From assembly GCF_947497125.1 (NCBI RefSeq), contig NZ_CANMFI010000001.1:124001-188000 (forward strand): 64,000 nucleotides of DNA, in the 5' to 3' direction. Below the pieces are notes generated by a model, which ran no database searches, was not told the origin of the DNA, and saw only the letters and a list, made by a program, of their open reading frames with translations. Positions 41,516 to 49,739 of this stretch are shown here, one piece after another (position 1 is the first letter of the stretch; each line of letters starts with the position of its first letter). This stretch comes from an uncultured Polaribacter sp. (GTDB lineage: Bacteria > Bacteroidota > Bacteroidia > Flavobacteriales > Flavobacteriaceae). The translations under genes and the position numbers were made by a program.

Positions 41516-42427
41516 TTAATTTATGTTAAACAATAACATTGATAAAATTCCGAAGAACATTATCGTCTTTAAAAGCTTACTTACTGTAGCATACTCTTTT
41601 TTAGTTTTAGCTATTAATAACAAATACATAAAGTAGACTAGTGGTACTATTATAAAAATGCTACTGTAGGTTAAAAAAAAAGTGCTTTTTTTAACTTCTT
41701 TAATAATAAGTGTCAAAAATAGTAAAAGGAAACAAGAAAAAAAGAAAGCTACTTTTGCGGCTCTTTTTTTACCTATAAAAATTGGCAACGTATTGGCGGT
41801 TATTTTTAAATCGCCATTTACATCTTCTATATCTTTAATTATTTCTCTAATTAATGTTGTTATAAATGCAAACAAAGCATAGTAAAATATTACGTTATAA
41901 AGATTTGTGTGTAACATTGAATGACCACTTATAAGCATAGGGGCAGATAAAAAATGATACCAATACACTATAAAAATGACAAGACTTATAAAGCTAGAAA
42001 TAAGCAAATTACCAACTAAAGGGATTTTTTTTAATATTTTTGAGTAGTAATACAAACCAACAATAGTACCAATAAAAATGAAGCTATAAAAAGGCATTTC
42101 TTTGTAAAAAGAGAGAATTATTGCTAAAAATAATCCTATAAAATTAAAAAGATAATAAAAGAAGTAGGCCTTTTTTTTTGAAATTGATACAGTAATAAAA
42201 ACCTTGTCTGGCTTGTTTATTTTATCCGTTTCAATATCAAAAATATCATTTATAATATACCCCGATGCTGTTATTAGTAAGATGCTAAAGGTTAAAATAA
42301 AGAATTCTAAATGTGTTAAATGTGCTACAGATATAAAAGAATTTATTAAAGCATATTTAGTTAAAACCATGGTTAATAAAACCATCAATAGGTTTTTGTA
42401 ACGAATTAGTTTTAAAAAAGAAATCAT
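41516..42427 (-). CDS. UbiA family prenyltransferase (geranylgeranylglycerol-phosphate geranylgeranyltransferase-like)
   Basis: A 303-residue inner-membrane enzyme with eight or nine helices. The two Asp-rich motifs are NDIFDIETDKINKPDKV (near residues 60-77) and DIEDVNGDLKITANTLPI (near 183-200), which bind the prenyl diphosphate through magnesium. Flavobacterial members are usually annotated as geranylgeranylglycerol-phosphate geranylgeranyltransferase, but true acceptors in bacteria are not known to me; quinone or other lipid acceptors are possible. It lies 9 bp downstream of smpB. Confidence 0.85.
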   Translation of the reverse strand: MISFLKLIRYKNLLMVLLTMVLTKYALINSFISVAHLTHLEFFILTFSILLITASGYIINDIFDIETDKINKPDKVFITVSISKKKAYFFYYLFNFIGLFLAIILSFYKEMPFYSFIFIGTIVGLYYYSKILKKIPLVGNLLISSFISLVIFIVYWYHFLSAPMLISGHSMLHTNLYNVIFYYALFAFITTLIREIIKDIEDVNGDLKITANTLPIFIGKKRAAKVAFFFSCFLLLFLTLIIKEVKKSTFFLTYSSIFIIVPLVYFMYLLLIAKTKKEYATVSKLLKTIMFFGILSMLLFNIN

Positions 42428-42436
42428 AGTAATTTA

Positions 42437-42904
42437 TTAAGAATTAAAACTCTTTTTAATTCTTGCCAAATCTCGCTTATTATCTCTATCTTTTATCACC
42501 TCACGCTTATCATGGGTTTGTTTTCCTTTTGCCAGCGCAATTTCTAGTTTGGCAAACCCTCTATCATTTATAAATAAACGAAGTGGTACAATCGTGTTTC
42601 CTTTTGCTTCTACATCTCTTTTTAGGCTTCTTAATTCACGTTTGTTCATTAACAATCTACGTTCACTTTTAGGTTTGTGATTAAAGTGATGCCCAAACAA
42701 ATACTCTTCAATGTACATATTTACTATAAACAATTCTCCTCGATCATTAAACTCGCAAAAACTTTCTGTAATTCTAGCTTTACTTAATCGAATCGATTTT
42801 ATTTCTGTTCCAGTAAGTTGAATACCAGCAACAAAATTGTCTAGTATTTCGAACTCGAAACGTGCTTTTTTGTTTTTTATGTTAATGTTTTTCTGTACCG
42901 CCAT
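42437..42904 (-). CDS. smpB: SsrA-binding protein SmpB
   Basis: A 155-residue tmRNA partner for ribosome rescue. Typical stretches are INIKNKKARFEFEILDNFVAGIQLTGTEIKSIR, ESFCEFNDRGELFIVNMYIEEY, HHFNHKPKSERRLLMNKRELRSL, and the C-terminal KGKQTHDKREVIKDRDNKRD tail that enters the mRNA path. Full length. A -7 box TATCTTTG on the minus strand lies 30 bp before its start. The tmRNA itself is not in the window. Confidence 0.97.
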   Translation of the reverse strand: MAVQKNINIKNKKARFEFEILDNFVAGIQLTGTEIKSIRLSKARITESFCEFNDRGELFIVNMYIEEYLFGHHFNHKPKSERRLLMNKRELRSLKRDVEAKGNTIVPLRLFINDRGFAKLEIALAKGKQTHDKREVIKDRDNKRDLARIKKSFNS

Positions 42905-42933
42905 TGACAGATATAAGTTTTATATAATTTTAA

Positions 42934-42941
42934 CAAAGATA
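42934..42941 (-). promoter_or_regulatory. Candidate smpB promoter, -7 element
   Basis: On the minus strand TATCTTTG matches TAnnTTTG, with TTTG 15 bp upstream of the box. Confidence 0.55.
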
Positions 42942-43002
42942 CATTTTATCTTCGGTCAAAGAAATGTAATTTTGAAAACTATTAGAATCAAAAAACAATT
43001 TA

Positions 43003-43731
43003 ATGAAATATTTATCGCTCTCTTTTTTACTCTTTTTAGTTGCCTGTACAAATTCTAAAAAAGAGCTAACAGCACAGCAAATTATAGATAAAACAATCCT
43101 TTTTTCAGGTGCAGAAAAAGTAGCAAACTCAGAGATTAACTTTACTTTTAGAGACAAAGCTTATTTTGCCTACAGACAAAAAGGGCAATTTAAGTTAATT
43201 AGAGAGTTCGATTCTATTATTGATGGTTTAACCAATACTGGATTTAGCCGTTTCGTAAATTTTAAAGAACAAATCTTATCAGACAAGCAAATCTCATCTT
43301 ATTCTAATGCTGTAAATTCTGTCCATTATTTTTCGGTGTTGCCTTTCGGGTTAAATGATGCTGCTGTTCATAAATTAAAACTACCCAACAGCTTTATTAA
43401 CGGAAAAGAATATTACAAAGTTCAAATCTCTTTTTCTGAAGATGGTGGCGGAGAAGATCATGAAGACATTTTTGTTTATTGGATTGGCAAAGATGATTTT
43501 TTAGTAGATTTTTTGGCTTATTCTTATAATACAAACGGAGGTGGTAAACGCTTTAGAGTTTTAAAAGAACAATGTGTAAAAGAGGGGATTCGTTTTGTAG
43601 ATTATCATAATTACAAACCCTCATCAAAAGATATTTTATTGACTAATTTAGACAAAGCTTTCGAAAACGATAAACTAGAAAAAGTGTCAGAAATTATTTT
43701 AAAAAATATAGAAGTAACACTTTTACAATAA
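43003..43731 (+). CDS. DUF6503 family lipoprotein
   Basis: A 242-residue protein. The signal has a lipobox FLVAC (Cys15). The mature chain begins KELTAQQIIDKTILFSGAEKV, then FTFRDKAYFAYRQKGQFKL and FSVLPFGLNDAAVHKLKL, with a C-terminal beta-rich part (DIFVYWIGKDDFLVDFLAYSYN, GGKRFRVLKEQC). This fits DUF6503, a Bacteroidota family of outer-membrane-associated lipoproteins distantly like LolA/LolB folds. Function unknown. Divergent from smpB with 98 bp between. Confidence 0.8.
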   Translation: MKYLSLSFLLFLVACTNSKKELTAQQIIDKTILFSGAEKVANSEINFTFRDKAYFAYRQKGQFKLIREFDSIIDGLTNTGFSRFVNFKEQILSDKQISSYSNAVNSVHYFSVLPFGLNDAAVHKLKLPNSFINGKEYYKVQISFSEDGGGEDHEDIFVYWIGKDDFLVDFLAYSYNTNGGGKRFRVLKEQCVKEGIRFVDYHNYKPSSKDILLTNLDKAFENDKLEKVSEIILKNIEVTLLQ

Positions 43732-43739
43732 TTTTTTTT

Positions 43740-43818
43740 GAAGCTATTTCCCGCTTTTCGCACTCGCTTCACGCTAAAAAGCGTGAGAGCTTAAGCAATT
43801 GCTACAATCGGGGCTATT
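43740..43818. repeat. Intergenic GC-rich repeat-like stretch
   Basis: GAAGCTATTTCCCGCTTTTCGC...TCACGCTAAAAAGCGTGAGAGC...CAATCGGGGCTATTT. Inner dyad TCACGCTaaaaAGCGTGA is perfect and the ends GCTATTTCCCG / CGGGGCTATTT are partly repeated. It stands out by GC content from its neighbours. Likely a mobile palindromic element copy. Confidence 0.5.
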
Positions 43819-43841
43819 TTAGTGTTTAAAAAAACACTAAT
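43819..43841. terminator. Bidirectional terminator, DUF6503 / SixA-like
   Basis: TTAGTGTTT-AAAA-AAACACTAA, nine pairs. It overlaps the stop codon of the convergent SixA-like gene. Confidence 0.6.
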
Positions 43842-44334
43842 TCACAGTAATAACCTTGCTCGTTTTTTTATCACCAGAGACAGTAACAACATACAAACTT
43901 GTGTTGTTGTTTTCAGTCATATTTTGAAACTTTTTTTCTCCTAAAATTTTATTAGCAAAAGCAGGTGTTGTATTACTATGACCAATAATTAATACATTTT
44001 TACCTTTGGATTCTGCTCTAAAAGTTTCGTCATACAATTTTCTAGGATCATATTTTATAATCTCTAAATTTTTACTTTCTGCAGTTGGTTGTGCGGTTTG
44101 TGTTGTTCTGTGGTAATTTGTCGAATAAACCGCATCTATTTTAATGTTTTTAAAATATTTTGCCCAATTGTCAGCTCTTTTTAACCCTTTTTCATTTAAA
44201 TATGGATTTCTATTATTAGCGTCAGTTTTTATTTTTTCTGCATGACGAATTAAGTAATACGTACTCGTTTCTGTTTTTTTACAGCTGTAAAAAACAAAAA
44301 GCATAAAAATAAAAAGCAAGAATATTTTTTTCAT
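43837..44334 (-). CDS. Histidine phosphatase family lipoprotein (SixA-like)
   Basis: A 165-residue protein of the phosphoglycerate-mutase-like histidine phosphatase superfamily. LIRHAEK (28-34) holds the phospho-accepting His31; the second conserved His is in LIIGHSNTTPAF, and the Arg in YSTNYHRTTQTA. A signal with lipobox FYSC (Cys18) targets it to the periplasm as a lipoprotein, so it cannot act on cytosolic HPt domains as SixA does; a periplasmic phosphoester is more likely. Single gene. Confidence 0.9.
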   Translation of the reverse strand: MKKIFLLFIFMLFVFYSCKKTETSTYYLIRHAEKIKTDANNRNPYLNEKGLKRADNWAKYFKNIKIDAVYSTNYHRTTQTAQPTAESKNLEIIKYDPRKLYDETFRAESKGKNVLIIGHSNTTPAFANKILGEKKFQNMTENNNTSLYVVTVSGDKKTSKVITVN

Positions 44335-44399
44335 ATCAAAAATTTATGACTCAAATATAGATAAAAATGAGGCAGAAGAACAATTCGTGTAAGCATAAA

Positions 44400-44437
44400 A
44401 AAAAAGCAATCTCTTTATTAAGTGAGATTGCTTTTAA
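44400..44437 (-). terminator. clpB terminator
   Basis: AAAAGCAATCTC / GAGATTGCTTTT (12 pairs) with a 10-nt loop. On the minus strand a long T run follows. It lies 17 bp after the clpB stop. Confidence 0.85.
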
Positions 44438-44453
44438 AACTATTTTGTTCTTT

Positions 44454-47060
44454 CTAATTAGTGACTAAGTCTGATTGGTTTCTAAAAACCAGTTGTTCAT
44501 CAAAAGCATCAATTAAAATAATACTATCTGTACTAATTTTTCCGGCCAAAATCTGTTTAGACAGTTCGTTTAAAACTTCTTTTTGTAATACTCTTTTTAC
44601 AGGTCTTGCGCCAAACTCTGGTTGATATCCTTTTTTAGCCAAGTATTTAATTGCTTCGTCAGTTGCATCAACAGTAATCTCTTGTTTGCCAATCATTTTT
44701 TTAATACCCTCTAATTGAATTTTAACAATTTTAAAAATATCTTTTTCATTTAAAGGAGCAAACATAATTATATCATCAATTCTGTTTAAAAACTCTGGTC
44801 TAACCGTGTTTTTTAACAAAGCAAGTACTTCATTTTTAGCTGTTGTAGTAATGCTTTCTAAATCTGCTTTTTTATCTGCAAATTTTTCTTGAATAATATG
44901 GCTTCCCATGTTAGAAGTCATAATAATAATTGTGTTTTTAAAATCGGCAATTCTCCCTTTATTATCAGTCAACCTTCCTTCGTCTAATACTTGTAGCAAT
45001 AGATTAAAAGTATCTGGATGCGCTTTTTCAATCTCATCTAAAAGAATAACAGAGTAAGGTCTTCTTCTGACTGCTTCTGTTAACTGACCACCTTCATCAT
45101 AACCAACATAGCCAGGAGGCGCACCAACCAATCTACTAACCGAATGACGTTCTTGGTATTCGCTCATGTCAATTCTTGTCATGGCATTTTCATCATCAAA
45201 AAGATAGGCGGCTAATGCTTTTGCCAAGGCAGTTTTACCAACACCAGTAGTTCCTAAAAACAGAAAGCTTCCAATGGGTTTATCTGGGTTTTGAAGTCCT
45301 GCTTTAGATCTTCTTACTGCATCAGATACAGCTACAATAGCCTCTTCTTGACCAACAATACTTTTGTGTAATTGTAGTTCTAGCTTTAATAGTTTGTCTT
45401 TTTCAGATTGAATCATTTTAGATACTGGTACACCAGTCCATTTTGCAACAACTTCCGCAACATCATCATAGGTAACTTCTTCTTTAATTAAAGAGCTCTC
45501 AGATTGATTTTCTTGTAATATTTTCTGATTTTTTTCTAATTCTTCTTGAGCTTCTTTTATCTTTCCATAGCGAATTTCTGCTACTTTACCGTAATTGCCT
45601 TCCCTTTCTGCTTTTTCTGCTTCAATTTTAAAATTTTCTATCGCAGCTTTTGCGTTCTGTATATTGTCTACAATTTTTTTCTCAGATTTCCATTTTGCAT
45701 TAATATCTGTGCGTGTTTCTTTAAGGTTGGCTAAATCTGCTCTTAAAATTTTTAATTTAGTTTCATCTTTTTCTCTTTTAATTGCTTCAATTTCAATTTC
45801 TAACTGCATTACCTTTCTATCTAAAATGTCTAACTCTTCTGGTTTAGAGTTTATTTCCATTCGTAGTTTTGCCATAGCCTCGTCTATTAAATCGATGGCT
45901 TTGTCTGGTAAAAAACGATTGGTAATATAGCGTTGCGATAATTCTACCGCACCAATAATAGCTTCGTCTTTAATACGTACTTTATGGTGTGTTTCATATT
46001 TTTCTTTAATACCTCTTAAAATAGAAATGGCGCTTTCTATGTCTGGTTCATCGACTAAAACCTTCTGAAAACGTCTTTCTAGAGCTTTGTCTTTTTCAAA
46101 ATATTTTTGATATTCGTCTAAAGTAGTTGCTCCAATCGCTCTTAACTCTCCTCTAGCCAAAGCAGGCTTTAAAATATTTGCAGCATCCATTGCACCTTGG
46201 CCACCACCAGCGCCAATTAAGGTATGTATTTCATCAATAAAAAGTACAATATCTCCGTTAGATGTAGTTACTTCTTTAATCACTGCTTTTAATCGCTCTT
46301 CAAATTCTCCTTTATACTTTGCTCCGGCAATTAAAGCACCCATATCTAAAGAAAAAATAAGTTTATCTTTTAGGTTTTCGGGTACATCTTTAGCCACAAT
46401 TCTATGTGCTAAACCTTCTGCTATTGCTGTTTTTCCGGTTCCTGGTTCACCTACTAAAATAGGGTTGTTTTTAGTTCTACGAGATAAAATTTGAAGTAGT
46501 CTTCTAATTTCTTCATCTCTACCAATTACAGGGTCTAGTTTGTTTTCTTGTGCTAATTTATTTAAGTTTTTAGCAAATTTATTTAATGAATTATACGTTT
46601 CTTCTGCACTTTTAGAGGTTACTCTTTCTCCTTTTCTAAGCTCGTTAATGGTAGTTTTTAAATCTTTTTCTGTAACACCTTGGTCTTTTAAAAGTTGTGC
46701 TACAGTACTTTTAGATTTGTAAATGGCTAGAATTAAATGTTCGATCGAAACATAGTCATCTTGCATATTTTTAGCAATTATGCTAGCCTCGTTTAAGGTT
46801 TTACCAGTTTCTCTAGAAAACATTAGTTCGGCGCCAGAAACTTTAGAAAAGCGATCTAGTTCTTTTTCTAAAACTTGTTTAATAATCGCTATATTAATGT
46901 TTAGTTTTTTTAAAATAAAAGGTAAAACATTTGTATCTATTTCTAATAAACTTTTAAATAGATGTTCGTTTTCTATTTGTTGATGCCCCAATTCTTGTGC
47001 TAATTGATTTGCATACTGAAGCGTTTCTTGTGATTTTGTTGTATAGTTGTTCAAATTCAT
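44454..47060 (-). CDS. clpB: ATP-dependent disaggregase ClpB
   Basis: An 868-residue Hsp100. The N domain (1-145) is followed by AAA1 with Walker A GEPGTGKT (204-211), the middle coiled-coil domain (about 400-525) and AAA2 with GTTGVGKT near residue 608 and VILLDEIEKAHPD. Arginine fingers and the YVGYDEGGQLTEAVRR pore-loop region are present. There is no IGL/IGF loop for ClpP, as expected for ClpB. It works with DnaK to dissolve aggregates. No CIRCE-like inverted repeat is evident in the 173-bp upstream region, which is shared with ytxJ. Confidence 0.97.
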   Translation of the reverse strand: MNLNNYTTKSQETLQYANQLAQELGHQQIENEHLFKSLLEIDTNVLPFILKKLNINIAIIKQVLEKELDRFSKVSGAELMFSRETGKTLNEASIIAKNMQDDYVSIEHLILAIYKSKSTVAQLLKDQGVTEKDLKTTINELRKGERVTSKSAEETYNSLNKFAKNLNKLAQENKLDPVIGRDEEIRRLLQILSRRTKNNPILVGEPGTGKTAIAEGLAHRIVAKDVPENLKDKLIFSLDMGALIAGAKYKGEFEERLKAVIKEVTTSNGDIVLFIDEIHTLIGAGGGQGAMDAANILKPALARGELRAIGATTLDEYQKYFEKDKALERRFQKVLVDEPDIESAISILRGIKEKYETHHKVRIKDEAIIGAVELSQRYITNRFLPDKAIDLIDEAMAKLRMEINSKPEELDILDRKVMQLEIEIEAIKREKDETKLKILRADLANLKETRTDINAKWKSEKKIVDNIQNAKAAIENFKIEAEKAEREGNYGKVAEIRYGKIKEAQEELEKNQKILQENQSESSLIKEEVTYDDVAEVVAKWTGVPVSKMIQSEKDKLLKLELQLHKSIVGQEEAIVAVSDAVRRSKAGLQNPDKPIGSFLFLGTTGVGKTALAKALAAYLFDDENAMTRIDMSEYQERHSVSRLVGAPPGYVGYDEGGQLTEAVRRRPYSVILLDEIEKAHPDTFNLLLQVLDEGRLTDNKGRIADFKNTIIIMTSNMGSHIIQEKFADKKADLESITTTAKNEVLALLKNTVRPEFLNRIDDIIMFAPLNEKDIFKIVKIQLEGIKKMIGKQEITVDATDEAIKYLAKKGYQPEFGARPVKRVLQKEVLNELSKQILAGKISTDSIILIDAFDEQLVFRNQSDLVTN

Positions 47061-47208
47061 GCTATTATTATTTTAAGCAAGGTTGTTAATTTTGCTGTTT
47101 GTTAAAAGATTTATCAATAATAATACCATCAGTATTTAGTAATTATTAAAAGACATATTGTCTTAAAAACCCTTGTTAATACTGACTTTTTGTCTGAGTA
47201 AAGTTTCT

Positions 47209-47216
47209 TATATTTG
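47209..47216 (+). promoter_or_regulatory. ytxJ promoter, -7 element
   Basis: TATATTTG followed by CAAA, 17 bp before the ATG, with TTTTTG at 47187-47192 at a plausible -33 distance. Confidence 0.65.
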
Positions 47217-47233
47217 CAAATAAAAATCATATA

Positions 47234-47635
47234 ATGGGCTTACTTAATAATATTTTTGGCAATAAAGAAACAGATGCAACAAAAGAAGAGAAGACCTCTT
47301 TTTTAAATTTTATACCCCTAACTTCATCAGAAGAGTTACAAAATATTAAAGAATTGTCTGCAACTACAACTGTTTTAATTTTTAAACACTCTACACGTTG
47401 TGGTATTAGCAATATGGTTATTAAGCAGTTCGAGAAACTTTTTAAAGAAGAGCACAAACAATTAAAGGTCTATTATTTAGATTTATTAAATTACAGAAAC
47501 GTTTCAGATGAGATTGCAGAAATGTTTCAGGTAATGCATCAATCGCCTCAATTATTGGTTATAAAAAATGGTGTTTCTGTCTACAATGCTTCTCATTCAG
47601 ACATCAACTCTGTAAATTTAACAACATTTATATAG
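47234..47635 (+). CDS. ytxJ: Bacillithiol system redox-active protein YtxJ-like
   Basis: A 133-residue thioredoxin-fold protein of the YtxJ (DUF2847) family, proposed to act as a monothiol bacilliredoxin. The active-site motif is FKHSTRCGIS (50-59) with one Cys (Cys56), followed by the cis-Pro segment HQSPQLLVIKNGVSVYNASHSDI. The N-terminal 25 residues are polar and short. Function in bacillithiol removal from proteins is known by family proposal only. It is read from its own promoter. Confidence 0.9.
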   Translation: MGLLNNIFGNKETDATKEEKTSFLNFIPLTSSEELQNIKELSATTTVLIFKHSTRCGISNMVIKQFEKLFKEEHKQLKVYYLDLLNYRNVSDEIAEMFQVMHQSPQLLVIKNGVSVYNASHSDINSVNLTTFI

Positions 47636-47666
47636 CATAAAGTTGCATTAAACCTTATTTAAGTCT

Positions 47667-47674
47667 TATTTTTG
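47667..47674 (+). promoter_or_regulatory. Promoter -7 element of the DEAH helicase gene
   Basis: TATTTTTG followed by CTGC, 20 bp before the TTG start at 47695. The same TATTTTTG box precedes typA and the ferredoxin gene. Confidence 0.65.
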
Positions 47675-47694
47675 CTGCTTAAATTTATATTCCT

Positions 47695-49245
47695 TTGGCA
47701 GAAATAAACACTTCAGTAAACACATCAGGTAAAGAATTATACGGATATCAAAAAGATGCACTTCAAGAAATTTTTAGAAGATTTAAAGATGCACCTAAAG
47801 ATTATCATTTATTATATCAATTACCAACAGGTGGTGGAAAAACTGTAATTTTTTCTGAAATTGTTAGGCGTTATTTAGAAACCTTTAAAAAGAAAGTATT
47901 AGTACTTACCCATAGAATTGAATTGAGTAAGCAAACCTCTAAAATGTTAAAAGAGTTTGGGGTTGCCAATAAAATTATTAATTCTACCGCAAAATTAGAC
48001 GATCAGGAAGATTTTAGCTGTTTTGTTGCCATGGTAGAAACCTTAAAAAATAGGTTAAACGATGATAAATTAGATATTTCTGATATCGGTTTGGTTATTG
48101 TAGATGAGGCTCACTATAATTCTTTTACCAAGATTTTTAAGTTTTTTGATGAAGCATTTGTTTTAGGAGTTACTGCAACACCTTTAAGCTCGAACATTAA
48201 ATTACCAATGTATGAAAATTATCAAGAGTTATTTGTTGGTGAATCTATACAGCATTTAATTGATAATGAATACTTAGCAAGTGCTAATTTATATTCTTAC
48301 AACGTAGGGTTAACCTCTTTAGAAGTTGGTGCCAACGGAGATTATACCGTTAAATCATCAGAAGACTTATATACCAATTCAGACATGCTTTCTAAGTTAG
48401 TTTCTGCTTATGAAGAAACTGCAAAAGGTAAAAAAACATTGATTTTTAACAATGGTATTAATACCTCTATTCAAGTATTTCATGCTTTTAAGAAAGCAGG
48501 TTATCCAATTGCACATTTAGATAATACCAATACAAAAAGTGAGCGAGAGCTTATTTTAAAGTGGTTTAAAAAAACACCCAATGCAATTATTACTTCTGTA
48601 AGTATTTTAACTACAGGTTTTGATGAGCCCACAATAGAAGCAATTATTTTAAACAGAGCTACAAAATCTTTAACACTTTATTACCAAATGATTGGTCGTG
48701 GTTCTAGGGTATTAAACAATAAGAGTACTTTTGATGTAATTGACTTAGGAAATAATTTTCACAGATTTGGTCCTTGGGGTGCAGATTTAGACTGGCAAAA
48801 AATGTTTAGAGCGCCAGACTATTATTTAAATGCTATTTTATCTGATGAAGATATAGAAAGTACATTTAGGTATGAATTAACTGCGGATGTTAAAAAAGAG
48901 TTTGCTAAATCTACCGATACTTATTTCGATATGAAAAAAGTATATATAGATACTGTAAGACAAGGAGAATCTTCTAAAAGAGTTTTAGAAAAATCGATTG
49001 TACATCATGCTAAAATGTGTATCGAAAATAGCGAAGATGTTTTTGATGCTTTAATTTTAGCTAAATTATTAGGCGAAGAAATAGATGACAGAATTAACAG
49101 GTATGCAAAATGTATTTCTAAAAGCACACATAATTTTGTTACTTGGCTTAAAGACGATTATAGAAAAAAATTAAACGCCTATTTACGTGCAAACTTTGAT
49201 GAAGATTTTGAAGAAATTCATGGTCATCCACCTATTGAAGAGTAA
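47695..49245 (+). CDS. DEAD/DEAH-box superfamily II helicase
   Basis: A 516-residue SF2 helicase of the COG1061 (SSL2-like) kind. It has YGYQKDALQEI (Q-like motif), Walker A LPTGGGKT (43-50), LTHRIEL, DEAH (137-140), GVTATP, and in the second RecA domain IFNNGINTS, SVSILTTGFDEPTIEAIILNRAT and YYQMIGRGSRVL (arginine finger). The C-terminal 150 residues are helical and ungrouped. The start is TTG, chosen because the promoter box is 20 bp upstream and the next Met would remove the Q-like motif. It may act on DNA or RNA. No nuclease partner is adjacent. Confidence 0.9.
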   Translation: MAEINTSVNTSGKELYGYQKDALQEIFRRFKDAPKDYHLLYQLPTGGGKTVIFSEIVRRYLETFKKKVLVLTHRIELSKQTSKMLKEFGVANKIINSTAKLDDQEDFSCFVAMVETLKNRLNDDKLDISDIGLVIVDEAHYNSFTKIFKFFDEAFVLGVTATPLSSNIKLPMYENYQELFVGESIQHLIDNEYLASANLYSYNVGLTSLEVGANGDYTVKSSEDLYTNSDMLSKLVSAYEETAKGKKTLIFNNGINTSIQVFHAFKKAGYPIAHLDNTNTKSERELILKWFKKTPNAIITSVSILTTGFDEPTIEAIILNRATKSLTLYYQMIGRGSRVLNNKSTFDVIDLGNNFHRFGPWGADLDWQKMFRAPDYYLNAILSDEDIESTFRYELTADVKKEFAKSTDTYFDMKKVYIDTVRQGESSKRVLEKSIVHHAKMCIENSEDVFDALILAKLLGEEIDDRINRYAKCISKSTHNFVTWLKDDYRKKLNAYLRANFDEDFEEIHGHPPIEE

Positions 49246-49452
49246 AATAAGTTTTATTAAATTAGCATGTATTATTTAACTTTATAATGTGTTTTTTTGA
49301 TTTTTAAAAACACTTTTTTCATCAATTTTAGAACCTATAGTTTATTTTAAACTCTTTTTGTAGTTTGTAACCCTTTGTTTTAAAGGAGTTTGAAATTTTT
49401 TAAAATATTTTCATTTTTTTTTCATTTTTGTTTTTTGTATTTAAAAAAAAGA

Positions 49453-49460
49453 TACATTTG
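49453..49460 (+). promoter_or_regulatory. Promoter -7 element of the polyamine operon
   Basis: TACATTTG followed by CTTA fits TAnnTTTG, with TTTTTTG at about 49432 as a -33 candidate. It would start RNA near 49467, about 270 nt before the decarboxylase start. Confidence 0.65.
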
Positions 49461-49509
49461 CTTAACTTATTTAAGTAAAATGTTTAGTTTTTCTTATTTC
49501 GGGAATAAC

Positions 49510-49660
49510 ACTCAGTCGGAGAATGATTGTTATATCGCATTTTGGAAATGCAACGAAAAAATTAAGGTATCTCCATTTTCTACACTTCAAAATTTGCAGC
49601 TTTTCTCAAAGTTGCACGTCGTTTACTTACAAATATTACAGTGATAACAATCTTTTTATA
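49510..49660 (+). ncRNA. Candidate structured leader RNA upstream of arginine decarboxylase
   Basis: Stems visible by eye: P1 GATTGTTAT (49525-49533) with ATAACAATC (49644-49652), nine pairs, followed by TTTTTAT; P2 GCATTT-TGG-AAATGC (49537-49551); P3 TGCAGCTTT-TCTC-AAAGTTGCA (49595-49616), nine pairs with one G-U. GGAGA (49518-49522) can pair with TCTCC (49570-49574), which is incompatible with P1 and gives an alternative fold. The closing stem plus T run resembles a terminator. This fits a cis-acting switch or attenuator; no Rfam family is recognised. Confidence 0.5.
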
Positions 49661-49739
49661 GGGTTACTATTTCTATTCTAAAATGTTGATAATATTTTAG
49701 CTTAGACAGATTTATCATATAATTAATATAAAAAATAAA

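Larger units (their letters stand above)
49246..49739 (+). other. 494-bp leader region of the polyamine operon
   Basis: No gene that I can support. The first 200 bp are AT-rich; a promoter box is at 49453, a structured region at 49510-49655 and a plain AT-rich stretch up to the GTG start of the decarboxylase gene. A 54-codon frame (49480-49644) falls across the structured part and is judged unlikely. Confidence 0.6.

Noticed and set aside
49480-49644. A 54-codon ORF with a promoter box upstream, in the speA leader
   Set aside because: Its composition (many Cys, Phe, Asn, no charge pattern or signal) is not gene-like and it runs through all three stems of the putative leader RNA. It could be a regulatory leader ORF, but the stems explain the sequence better.
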